Shown piece after piece: positions 51,541 to 59,915 of a stretch of 64,000 nt of DNA. The stretch spans positions 1 to 64,000 of the forward strand of contig NZ_JANFNH010000020.1 in the NCBI RefSeq assembly GCF_024436055.1. The letters run 5' to 3'. Every line of letters starts with the position of its first letter. Positions within the stretch are counted from its first letter, which is position 1. The DNA is from Streptantibioticus rubrisoli. GTDB taxonomy: Bacteria > Actinomycetota > Actinomycetes > Streptomycetales > Streptomycetaceae. The notes under the pieces are model-generated. The model did no database searches. It was not told the DNA's origin and saw only the letters and a list, made by a program, of their open reading frames with translations. Made by a program: the position numbers and the translations under genes.

Positions 51541-52404
51541 TCAGGTCGGAGGCCGCCTCAGGAAGTCGACGGCGGCGAGGTCGTCGCTGTCATGACCGGC
51601 TGCGGCGGTAGCTGCCAGGCGGTCTCGGACGGTTTGGAGGAGGGGGCTGAGGGTGGCGGATGCCGCGGCCAGTTCGATGTCCTTGAGGGCGAGTCGCACC
51701 GCGAAGCCGGGTGCGTATGAGGCGTTGTCCATGAGGCTCACCTTCTGCAACTCGTAAGGCATGGCGAGCGGGCCCGCCTCAAGCACCCGGACGAACGTGG
51801 CGTGGTCGACGCCGAGTGTGTCGCACAGGGAAAGAACGTCGCTCATGGCGACCGTGGATGCGGCCATCCAGGCATTGACGGCGAGCTTGACGGCACTGCC
51901 CTCGACCCCCCTCCCGACGTGGAGCACGGACGAACCGAGATCGTCGAGCACAGGACGCACCCACGCGAGGACGTCCTCGGGACCGGCGACCAGCCAGACG
52001 AGCTTGCCCTCCCGAGCGGGAGCGGTGCTTCCCGACACCGGCGCGTCGAGGTAGGCGACACCGTGATCACGAGCCATATCAGCCAGGGCGCTGGCGTGCC
52101 GTGGCCCCACCGTGCTCGCCTGCACCCAGACGGCGTCGCTGTCGAGCCGACCGATGGCATCTGACATGACCTCCGCCACCGCTTCGCCGTCACGCAGCAC
52201 CGTGATGACGACGGACGCACCCGAGACCGCATCGCCGAGCGCCACAACGGCCGTGACCCCAGCCGCGTGCTCGGCCGCCACGCGGGCCCTGCCCTCCGTG
52301 CGGTTCCACAACCGCACCTCGTGTCCGGTGTCTCCGAGTCGCGTCGCCATCGCGGTGCCAAGTGCGCCCGCTCCGAGCACAGCGACGGTGGAAACCTGAG
52401 CCAT
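51541..52404 (-). CDS. NAD(P)-dependent 3-hydroxyisobutyrate dehydrogenase-like enzyme, copy 2
   Basis: Same length (287 residues) and motifs as 34391-35254 (VLGAGALGTAMATRLGD, DAPVSGSTAPARE, GSAVKLAVNAW). Substitutions relative to copy 1 include EHAAGVTAVVALGDAV for EHADGVTAVGVLGDAV, VAEVMS for VTDVMS, DVLAWVRP for DALARVRP and RLAATAA for RLTATAA. All catalytic positions are kept, so both copies look functional. Start at 52404 after AAGGGG. Confidence 0.88.
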   Translation of the reverse strand: MAQVSTVAVLGAGALGTAMATRLGDTGHEVRLWNRTEGRARVAAEHAAGVTAVVALGDAVSGASVVITVLRDGEAVAEVMSDAIGRLDSDAVWVQASTVGPRHASALADMARDHGVAYLDAPVSGSTAPAREGKLVWLVAGPEDVLAWVRPVLDDLGSSVLHVGRGVEGSAVKLAVNAWMAASTVAMSDVLSLCDTLGVDHATFVRVLEAGPLAMPYELQKVSLMDNASYAPGFAVRLALKDIELAAASATLSPLLQTVRDRLAATAAAGHDSDDLAAVDFLRRPPT

Positions 52405-52746
52405 GGAAACCCCTTGCGGACGGCGGACGCAGGCGAATACCTGCTGAACGCGGAAGATCCGCGCCCTTTGCACGAGTTAAACGGAGCCCGGGGCCTATCG
52501 CAGCTTGAGGCCGCCGAGTCGACCGGGCCGATCCCGAGATGATGTGTTGCTGTGAGCCATACGGACCATCAGGTGTCGCCGTTTGATGGATGCCGCGGTC
52601 AGGTCCGATGCGGCTGTCGTCCGTCTGGGCACCCTCGGTGTGCGGTGACAGGGATACGTCCTGCCCGATGAGGAACCTGGTGTCCGTACGGGTTTCGGAC
52701 CGCTTGCCCGTGGCTCACTTGTGTGGTTGCAGGGAGGACCCTCGAC

Positions 52747-53514
52747 GTGTCTGATCTGGTCGTTCTCATCACGGGTGCGCTCACCGGTATCGGCCGCGCC
52801 ACCGCCTTCGCTTACGCCCGTCAGGGCGTGAACCTTGTGGTCTCCGGCCGTCACGAGGACGTGGGGGAGCAGCTCGCCAGGGAGCTGTCCGGCCATGGGG
52901 CTTCGGCCGAGTTCGTGCGTGCCGATGTCCGCTTCGACGCCGAGGTGAAGGACCTTGTCGACCGTGCGGTCGAGCGGTTCGGGCGGATCGATGTCGCGTT
53001 CAACAATGCCGGTACCGAGGGAACACCCGGCCCTGTCACCGAGGTGACCGAAGAGCAGTACCAGGCCACTTTCGATACCAACGTCAAGGGAACGCTGCTG
53101 TGCCTGAAGCATGAGTTCCGTGTTATGAGAGAACAGGGCGGCGGCAGCATCGTCAACGTCAGCTCCGGCTACGGCCTGATGGGTTACCCCGGGGCGGCCT
53201 TGTACGTCGGGAGCAAGCATGCCGTCGTCGGCATCACGAAGGCGGCCGCACTCGAAGGCGCCGCTCACGGTATCCGGGTCAACGCGGTCGCGCCCGGCTA
53301 CACCCGGACCGCTATGTACGAGCGGTTCACCGGCGACGACACGGCGCGTGATGCGGTCGATTCGGTGCTGCCCATGCATCGGGCGGGCACCCCGGAGGAG
53401 ATCGCCGAGGCCGTCCAGTACCTGGGTTCCGACAAGGCGAGCTATGTCACCGGGCACGTCCTGATTGTCGACGGTGGCCTGTTGGCGGGCGGGCCCCTGT
53501 TCCCGAGCTCGTGA
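52747..53514 (+). CDS. Short-chain dehydrogenase/reductase, copy 2
   Basis: Same 255-residue SDR as 35825-36592 with about a dozen substitutions (for example HGASAEF for HGTSAEF, SSGYGLMG for SSCYGLMG, GHVLIVDGGLLAGG for GHVLLIDGGLMAGG). TGxxxGIG, NNAG and YxxxK are intact. The start codon is GTG at 52747 instead of ATG, with the same GGAGG. The promoter region is shorter by 228 bases than in copy 1, so expression may differ. Confidence 0.9.
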   Translation: MSDLVVLITGALTGIGRATAFAYARQGVNLVVSGRHEDVGEQLARELSGHGASAEFVRADVRFDAEVKDLVDRAVERFGRIDVAFNNAGTEGTPGPVTEVTEEQYQATFDTNVKGTLLCLKHEFRVMREQGGGSIVNVSSGYGLMGYPGAALYVGSKHAVVGITKAAALEGAAHGIRVNAVAPGYTRTAMYERFTGDDTARDAVDSVLPMHRAGTPEEIAEAVQYLGSDKASYVTGHVLIVDGGLLAGGPLFPSS

Positions 53515-53559
53515 ATCAAGGGGCTGGCAACGGTGTGGGTGCCGGAAAGTACATCCACG

Positions 53560-54040
53560 CTGGTCAAGCTGCATGTCGGTACTCGTGGAGAGTTCCGCCT
53601 ACCCGGTCGTGGCGGCGTATGTTCAGTTGGGCGATCCAGTCCGGATCGTTGATCGGCGTGGACCGTGCTCGCAGGGGTGAGCCTTGGTTGAGGCGCGCCG
53701 ACACCGTTGGGGCATCGCTGTCCGAGTGGTCGGTGAGGTCGATGTTCATCGTGGTCGATGCGGCGCTTGCGACCAGCGCGCTTGAGCACGGTAGCGATCT
53801 GCATGCGCGTCAGCCGAGCCGGCCTTGGTCGGGATCGGGGCGGATTTGAGGGGTTCGCGGGCTTCGGGGCGGCACAGGTCGTTAGCCCAGGTGGCGGAGG
53901 CCGCCAGGGCGGCGGGATAGTACTCGCGCAGCAAGAACCGAAGTTGGTTGGACAGCTGCTGCCGGTTCCAGATCGCACCACGCGAACGGCACTTTCGCGT
54001 CCCGGGCGCGCTGGAGCATCGCGCAGTAGTAGCCCTCACT
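53560..54040 (-). pseudogene. IS110-family transposase fragment
   Basis: From about 54039 the frame reads IWNRQQLSNQLRFLLREYYP, then AALAASATWANDLCRPEARE, the middle region of IS110-family transposases; a frame change then gives MQIATVLKRAGRKRRIDHDE. After that it degenerates, and 53564-53749 ends HDRVGGTLHEYRHAA, the tail of a different transposase type. Neither catalytic end is present. A mosaic of dead IS sequence. Confidence 0.65.
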
Positions 54041-54127
54041 CGGTTGGGGCCGCTGATGCACCCGTAAGCGGCCCCGTGCGGGTTCGGCCAGCGCTTCAGG
54101 GGTGGTGCGGAGGCGACGCGACTGGCA

Positions 54128-55554
54128 TCAGTCTCCAGCCCGACACATTGAAAGGATTTCCCGCCCCCGCTCCTCGGTGATCATCTCGGCGAGTACGGGG
54201 TCGGCGAACAGCACCACGGGAACTATGTGGTCGTCATGCAGCGGGCGCCATAGCCGAATCGCCTCCTTCAGCTCGGGCCAGGCCGCGTCAATGAGCCGCC
54301 GCTGACGCTCCCGTGCCCGATCGTAGTCGCCGAACGGGTCGGGCACTTCGAAGTCGGCGGGCATACCGTCTTCCGATTCCTCGCTGATGAAAACCGCAGA
54401 GGCGGTCAGGGGTGGCATCTCCACGCGAACGGCGAGCTGGCCGTCCACCCACACCTCTTCGTGGGTCGTGTTCCGTCGCTGCTCCTCATGCGGGTCCCGG
54501 ACCTGGAACGCGGGGTCAGCGGTCAGCCGGTCCACGAAGTGGTGGACGGCGGCGTCGAATTCCGGTTTACCGAAGGAGAGTTGGAAGTCGGGAGCGGCGC
54601 GGCGGGCTTCATGGTCGGCGATGAGTGACTGCAGCCATTCCGGGCCGTTCTCCTTGGAGAATTGCAGCGTCGACCATCCGTGTGGCAGATCGCGAGTGCG
54701 GTCCTCCTCGAAGACAAGAGGCAACAACTCTGACAAGAACAGGGGGTGTTGCAGGATGCCGGGATGGTGCGCGTAGTTCACGACATGGCTGATCTTGGCC
54801 TCGTGCTCGCCGCCGCCGAGCATGGCCAGCATCTGGAACCGCAGAAGCAGAGCCCGCTCGTTGCCGAATTCCTCTGCCTCGGCCAACACCTCCAACGGCC
54901 CCTCGATCTCGCCTTTGAGGGCGGGGCCTCTTCCACCTTGGCGTCCCAGCGGTCCTTGGTCTCCCCTGCCGGTTTCCGCAAAGCATGGAACGACTTGTAC
55001 TGGTGGTACATCAACTCGTAGAAGGAGTCGAAAGGCTCCAGCCCGCACCCGGACCATGAAGCGAGCCAGTAAGCGGTCCACTCCCCGCGCCCATTTACCT
55101 CTCCGGGGTCAAGGAAGACATCCGCCGCGTCACCGTCGAGCGAGACAAGCAGAGAACGCCTCAGCACCTCGGCCTCGTTGATCACGTCAGCGTCCTGCTG
55201 TTCCTCCTCGCTCCCTGCGTTGCCCTGCGCGAGTTCGTCATAGATCTCGATCAGGTACGACCGGTCGGAATCGGCCAGCCACTCCAGCTCGGCCGTTCCA
55301 GCCAGCCGGTAGATGAAACAGCCCGCGTCCCGCCACCCGTTGGTAACCGCCAGGAATTCGCGCAGCGACGGCGGCAGGGTGCGGCCCAGTCGGGCCTCGG
55401 CCGCCGCGATCTCCTCCTCGCTGGCCTGGGCGAAGCCGAGCCAGCGGTCACGCACTACCGCCTCGTCCAACTCGCCGTCCTTCTCAGGGTCATGGCTGTC
55501 GATCCACTCCTCGCTCCACCGCTGGAGGAACGGACGCCACTGCTCACGGTTCAC
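54128..55554 (-). pseudogene. SUKH (SMI1/KNR4)-domain protein with one frameshift
   Basis: From GTG 55554 (after GAGGGAG) the frame encodes VNREQWRPFLQRWSEEWIDS, then the SUKH motif RWLGFAQASEEEIAAAEARL, RTLPPSLREFLAVTNGWRDA and an acidic body (VFLDPGEVNGRGEWTAYWLA) to DRWDAKVEEAP. At about 54920, in a G/C-rich run, the continuing reading moves to the -1 frame: GPALKGEIEGPLEVLAEAEE, ALLLRFQMLAMLGGGEHEAK, and on to the stop at 54128. The product would be about 475 residues: an N-terminal SUKH domain plus an uncharacterised ~250-residue domain. SUKH proteins often act as immunity proteins to contact-dependent toxins. A sequencing error could also explain the single shift. Confidence 0.75.
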
Positions 55555-55829
55555 TGGTGTGCTCCCTCGCCTCGAGGCCACTGCGACAGGGCAAGGACAG
55601 CACAGGGGTACGACAACGCCCGGGCACGGATCAGCCCAACGGCCTCGCCCGCAACGGATATGCGATGGACCCACGCCGCGTGCCGTGGCAAGACTCACCT
55701 GTGACGACAACAGAAACGGTACGCCTGAGCCCGTAACCGAGGAGAACCTGCCGCGCCTGCGCGAACTGGCCATCGCCGAAGCCGAATCGGAGCAAGCGAT
55801 GCCGCCCGTGCCAGACTCAGCGGCGGGCT

Positions 55830-56010
55830 GATCGGGTGCGCCTCACCGGCACGTTCCGTCAGCGACCAGGCGATCTTTCGCTCCAGGGGCGCGATCAGCC
55901 CGGCCATGTACTCCAGCGCCCGGACCTGCGGCTCGGATCGGGAAAATGGCGAGGCGAGCCGCGCGCGCAGTTCAAACTGCCGGCCAAACCGGCGTACAAA
56001 CGTTGCTGCT
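55830..56010 (-). pseudogene. IS701-family transposase N-terminal fragment
   Basis: The minus strand reads RFGRQFELRARLASPFSRSE then PQVRALEYMAGLIAPLERKI and AWSLTERAGEAHP, matching the N-terminal part of IS701-family transposases (F.R.EPR.R...YL.GL..P.ERK..W.LAE..G). The catalytic remainder is missing. Part of the IS debris near the attachment site. Confidence 0.6.
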
Positions 56011-56460
56011 GGACGTGAGCGAAGCCAACCAATGGCAACTCGTGAAGACTCTTGACTGCGGCGTGTCCAAGACAGCGTCGAATCCCGGCCTTTTGAGGTG
56101 TCAGCTTGCGCAAGCGGAAGCACTCCGGAGGAGAGCAACGTGCGCCTACTACGCTACGGTCGCCAGGCCGCCCGCCCCGCCAACCAAAGGGGAAGCTCGC
56201 CAGACATACGACGAGAGCGGATGTCTCTGGCGGAAGACCGTGTACCTATTGCGACGCGCGCGACGTTCGGGCGGACCGTAACGACGCAGGCGACGTGGTC
56301 CGCGGGGATCGAAGAGATCTGCCGAAGGCATGTAGGAAGCGGGACGGCCTCAATGGCGGTGCGAGAGAAGCCCATGTGCACAGACTCCTTTACTCGGCGG
56401 AGTACGCTTGAAACTGACCTCGAAGAACGACCTGGAGCACGCCGCTCAGACGCACTTGAG

Positions 56461-56503
56461 CTGGGGGTCAAGGGGTCGCAGGTTCAAATCCTGTCGTCCC
56501 GAC
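56461..56503 (+). tRNA. 3' half of tRNA-Pro(GGG): probable attachment-site core
   Basis: The segment begins CTGGGGGTCAAG, the anticodon loop (GGG) and 3' anticodon stem of a proline tRNA, continues with the variable region and T arm (GCAGGTTCAAATCCTGT) and ends with the acceptor strand CGTCCCG plus discriminator A. The 5' acceptor strand (expected CGGGACG) and D arm are not found at the right distance upstream; the anticodon stem CTTGA is present but with one extra base (CTTGAG). It is therefore not a complete tRNA but the 3' part typically regenerated at an integrative element's att site. Confidence 0.65.
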
Positions 56504-56520
56504 TTGCGAAACCGCAGGTC

Positions 56521-56556
56521 GAAGGCCGTTTCCGTGAGTAACGGAAGCGGCCTTTG
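56521..56556 (+). terminator. Terminator after the tRNA fragment
   Basis: AAGGCCGTTTCCGT and ACGGAAGCGGCCTT form a long stem with one internal mismatch around the loop GAGTA, followed by TTTG. It is placed as for a tRNA transcription terminator. Confidence 0.75.
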
Positions 56557-56569
56557 TCGTGTTTGCGGT

Positions 56570-56611
56570 GGGAGCGAACGGGGAGCCCTCTGGGAGCGCT
56601 CTTGCTCCCAG
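56570..56611. repeat. Three GGGAGC repeats at 11-bp spacing plus an inverted copy
   Basis: GGGAGC starts at 56570, 56581 and 56592, exactly one helical turn apart, and the complement GCTCCC lies at 56604-56609. The last direct copy and the inverted copy also form a hairpin (CTGGGAGC/GCTCCCAG). Adjacent to the tRNA fragment and terminator; could be arm-type integrase or regulator sites. Confidence 0.6.
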
Positions 56612-57927
56612 CCTCAAGTGGTGTCAATCGGGGGCGATTTGTCCGTCGTCCGGTCGGGTGGATGTGGGGCGCGGTACGGGGGCGTTGCGCGCGGTCGTCA
56701 ACCGTTGGGTGGCGAGGTCACCCGGGATGATGTTGATGTAGCGGGCATCGAGAGGCCTAAACGCCCCTTGGCGGGTTCTGGCCGACCTTTGGCCAAGGGA
56801 GCGGGGTGGGGTGCTCCCCGTGGGGCGGGGCAGGGACATTGCCCGAGGTGCCCAGATCGTTCGTCCGCGCAGGTGAGCCCAGGTCCTGCCACTTCGGCGT
56901 CACGGTCATCGCACCGCAAAGCCGAGGCAATGCCCCTTGGCGCCGTGCCGCAGACGGGGCAATCCCAGGGCGGGCGCGCGGTACGACGCCGCTGCGCGCG
57001 GTACGGAGCGTCTGGCTTGGCCATGGGACGACCAATACGACACGTCCGCGCGAACGCAGTCAGAGGGCATGGCGGGACCGGGGCGGGCTTGGGGTGGATG
57101 GACCTCCAAGTCGGCCGGGCGGGTGGCGGCGGCTCGTCAGTCCTGACTGCCGCGGTAAAAGTCCAGAGGAGAGAAGACGACCGCCAAGTTGAGCAGGTCA
57201 TGCTCGCCAGCGGCGTGAGCTCCGCCTAGGCAACCGATGAGAGGAGCGATGGCCCGTCAAGCCAACACGGGCGGACCTGTTGATGGTTGGCCGCAGGTTC
57301 GAGCCCCCGGCAGGAGCCACAAAACATGGCTGGTCGGGTCGGCGGCGCTGATCTGGTCATTCGGGCCCGGGTGGCGGTGGAGGGCCGGACGCGGCTGGTG
57401 CCGCTTCCTCCCGGTGGGTGACGGGACTCCGTGGTGCGCAGGTTCGAATCCCCAGGGGGAAGGTGCTCCATGCGTCGATGCCCGGCTGGGTGGCGTAGAG
57501 GGTCAGGCCGTAGGCCGAGCCGGAACCCGACCACGCCGATGAGGTCGGCGAACCGGCGATTGAGGCAGGAGGTGTTGCCGACGTTGATGGGCGCAGGTGC
57601 CCTGTGCCCATGAGTCGTCGATCCGCCGTAAGGATCGATGGCGATGTGAGTAATGCCACAGTAGTGACTTATCGTGACACCTGCAGACTGGTTTGCCAGT
57701 GGGAACACCTTGGCCAGAGCTGTGAAGAGCGTGTGAACGTTGCGGTCGGTAGCTGATGCATGATCAATGCGTGGTCAGTACCCGTCATATCGCTGTTCAC
57801 TTCACCCTCTCCGCGCATAGAGTCCTCTGTGATCGCGAGGGCGACCTGCTCGCGTGAACCGGGGGGTTCGAAGCAGGAAACTTCCTTGCGATCTCGACCA
57901 TGTCGCACGTATCCGGGGGGAACCTGC
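56612..57927. other. Region without a supported gene
   Basis: About 1.3 kb after the attachment-site region. Long frames exist on both strands because of the high G+C, but none shows a ribosome site together with a known family. One minus-strand frame contains DCPVCGTAPRG near 56950. No integrase, excisionase or replication gene is recognised. The last ~150 bases presumably hold the promoter of the SapA-like gene. Confidence 0.4.
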
Positions 57928-58452
57928 ATGACTAAAAAGATCAAAAAGGCGTTAGGCACTGCGGCGGCCACGGCAGCGGTCACCGCGCTCGGCCTGGTCG
58001 CTCCACAGACATCTGTGGCTGAGACTGCGGCTATCTCACACGTCAAGCTCTCCTCCAAGGCAAACGCTGCTACCCGCGCCATCGCGGCGGCCGATCCACA
58101 GGCGGCGAAGGCCGCAGCCACGCTCTGCGGAGCGGGCTACGAGCTCTACAACGCCGAACGCCTGCCTGACGCGCGGCGGTTTGCAACACTCTTCACGTAT
58201 GACAACGGGGGAACCGGCCCACGCAACTGCGAATGTGCCGTCTTCGACAACAATCTGGGGATCAGCCAGTACATGAAGCTGAAGATGTGCGAGAACCAAG
58301 CGAGCAATCCCCGCTGCTCCGTCGATGCGAATTACTACACCCAGTACGCAGGACCGGTTCGCATGAACAACTGTCCGACTGTGACGGCGATCATGGCAGA
58401 CACGCCGAGTAGCACGGCGTACATCAACGCCGTCCGCGGCTTCTGCGACTGA
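57928..58452 (+). CDS. Secreted cysteine-rich SapA-like protein
   Basis: A 174-residue exported protein. MTKKIKKALGTAAATAAVTA then LGLVAPQTSVAE is a Sec signal peptide. The mature part resembles Streptomyces spore-associated protein A: LCGAGYELYNAERLPDARRF, ATLFTYDNGGTGPRNCECAV, and YYTQYAGPVRMNNCPTVTAI, with about seven cysteines that can pair as disulfides. Start at 57928 after GGGGGGAA. SapA-type proteins are found on spore surfaces; the role is unknown. Followed 8 bases later by a lipoprotein gene. Confidence 0.72.
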   Translation: MTKKIKKALGTAAATAAVTALGLVAPQTSVAETAAISHVKLSSKANAATRAIAAADPQAAKAAATLCGAGYELYNAERLPDARRFATLFTYDNGGTGPRNCECAVFDNNLGISQYMKLKMCENQASNPRCSVDANYYTQYAGPVRMNNCPTVTAIMADTPSSTAYINAVRGFCD

Positions 58453-58460
58453 GACGCCTG

Positions 58461-59081
58461 ATGCTTCGTAATGCGGTAGGTGACTGGGCCGGGCAGCGGG
58501 CTGCCAGGGCGTTGGCGCCGGTGCTCCTCGGTTGCGTTGTGCTTCTAGCAGCGTGTAGTGCTGGCTCCGACGGCCGTCCATCGCCGGTCGCCGGACACTC
58601 CACTGCACCTGTCGTAGCGTCGCAGGCTGCGGCCGACGGATCCAGCTCCCCGCAGCAGCCGGACTCCTCTGGTTCTCCTCGAAGAGAGGAGTCCGGACCG
58701 CCACTCGACGGGAGTGGGAGCATCGCAACCGCACCGTCCGGACCTGACGGCCCATCGGGCGACACAGGGGGCGGCGCGATATCCCCCCTCGTCGCCAGCC
58801 GCCAGGGTGTCACGGTGCGGGATCCCCGTCGCCGACCGTCAGGCAACGGGATGTGGCTCGCGGTCGACGTTACAAACCTGGGGAATGACCCAGCCAGCTA
58901 TCGCATCGTGATCGAGGTAACCGGGCCCGGAGGCTTTTCGGCGACTGTGAAAGCCCAAACCGATGTGCTGGCTCCCGGCCGCGAGGCATCCCAGGCATGC
59001 ACCGCGCTCGGCAAGTCAGGCGTTCCCACTCCTGAACACGCGAACGTCAGCATCATCAGCGTGACACGCACGCCCGCGTAG
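58461..59081 (+). CDS. Lipoprotein with a DUF4352-like immunoglobulin-type domain
   Basis: A 206-residue lipoprotein. Lipobox VLLAACSAG ends the signal segment; a ~90-residue Ser/Pro/Gly-rich spacer follows (no regular structure expected); the C-terminal ~90 residues form a beta-rich domain (GNGMWLAVDVTNLGNDPASY, RIVIEVTGPGGFSATVKAQT, HANVSIISVTRTPA) like extracellular FxLYD/DUF4352 folds. Eight bases after the SapA-like gene, so probably cotranscribed. Start ATG at 58461 has only a weak ribosome site and may be read by coupling. Confidence 0.7.
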   Translation: MLRNAVGDWAGQRAARALAPVLLGCVVLLAACSAGSDGRPSPVAGHSTAPVVASQAAADGSSSPQQPDSSGSPRREESGPPLDGSGSIATAPSGPDGPSGDTGGGAISPLVASRQGVTVRDPRRRPSGNGMWLAVDVTNLGNDPASYRIVIEVTGPGGFSATVKAQTDVLAPGREASQACTALGKSGVPTPEHANVSIISVTRTPA

Positions 59082-59109
59082 GGCGGGTGGCCAGCCGCCC
59101 GGGCTGCTG

Positions 59110-59162
59110 CCGACTGGCTCGATTCCTTGTTCACTGCGACTCTCGGGGGTCGAGCCAGTCGG
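59110..59162. terminator. 13-bp inverted repeat terminator
   Basis: CCGACTGGCTCGA (59110-59122) and its perfect complement TCGAGCCAGTCGG (59150-59162) around a 27-base loop, 29 bases after the lipoprotein stop. Likely terminator of the SapA-like/lipoprotein operon. Confidence 0.7.
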
Positions 59163-59288
59163 ACATCAGTGACGTGGCACAGGTATGACCCCCGACGCTG
59201 TCATGGCACTTCCCTTAAAGCACCAGACCTCTGACCGATCGGCATCTGCAACGGATCAGCGCATCTCACTTCTCCTGAGAAAGGACAA

Positions 59289-59627
59289 ATGATGTCCTTC
59301 GGCCGCAGGCGGGTGGTGGTCCCGCTTCCCGCCCTCGGCGCGAGCGTGTCTCTGGACCTCGGCAGCCGTGGCTCCCGCCCCAGCGATTCCTGCACCCCGC
59401 GCGGGTGCAGCCGCTCCGAAGGCCCTGGGCCGGATGATCCACGCGGACCGGGATCTCGCTCTGGGGCCGAAGAGAGCATCGGTAGCGTGAGCCTGGCAGT
59501 CGGGACCATCGGACATGTCTTGCTGACCTGCAACCCGGCCACCATCAACGCACGTGCCCGACGTCAGGCGCGTTCCCCCGCCGGTGAACATCGACATCTC
59601 TGCCTAGCACGAACTCGCCGTCAATAG
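59289..59627 (+). CDS. Possible small basic protein (112 aa)
   Basis: ATG at 59289 (with another ATG directly after it) follows AAAGGACAA, a fair ribosome site. The frame starts MMSFGRRRVVVPLPALGASV and has G/C-rich third positions, but the content (Arg, Ser, Pro-rich; later SVSLAVGTIGHVLLTCNPAT) matches no family I know. Competing frames on the other strand look equally open. Treat as doubtful. Confidence 0.3.
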   Translation: MMSFGRRRVVVPLPALGASVSLDLGSRGSRPSDSCTPRGCSRSEGPGPDDPRGPGSRSGAEESIGSVSLAVGTIGHVLLTCNPATINARARRQARSPAGEHRHLCLARTRRQ

Positions 59628-59915
59628 GTGACGCCACCGGAGCTTTGCTGCCGACGACCCCATGTTCACGGCAGCGGCGTACACGCTCGCCGTAGTCGAG
59701 GTGGAGGAGCGGTGAACGCCGAGCCATTCTGATGCCGTCGCCGACCGTGCAACCCATCCCTTCGGCCATCCCCAAGAGGGTTCCCTTTTAGGTGCCAGCC
59801 TCTTCCTGGCGAGACGCTCTTGCAGCTCCCGGCTGCACTCCGTGCCGCTCCATGCAAGTGCATACACGACTGAAGTGACGTCACTGTGCCTGAGCCACCT
59901 CACGAAGGAGAGTTC

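Larger units (their letters stand above)
51519..53514. repeat. Duplicated oxidoreductase cassette, right copy
   Basis: Direct repeat of 34369-36592 lacking the 228-base segment found there. Left edge coincides exactly with the point where the sulfite oxidase sequence is cut off; right edge is the SDR stop codon. The two copies flank about 14.9 kb. Confidence 0.9.

Noticed and set aside
56341-56503. CGGGACG at about 56342 as the 5' acceptor strand of the tRNA-Pro
   Set aside because: It is about 160 bases from the 3' end, far too long for a bacterial tRNA without an intron, and no D arm is seen between.
56408-57229. A long plus-strand frame through the tRNA fragment
   Set aside because: It starts inside IS debris and reads across the tRNA half and terminator, so it is not a plausible gene.
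57286-57465. Two T-arm-like motifs (GCAGGTTCGAGCCC and GCAGGTTCGAATCCC) suggesting further tRNAs
   Set aside because: The flanking bases do not pair as a T stem or acceptor stem, and no anticodon arm lies at the right distance.
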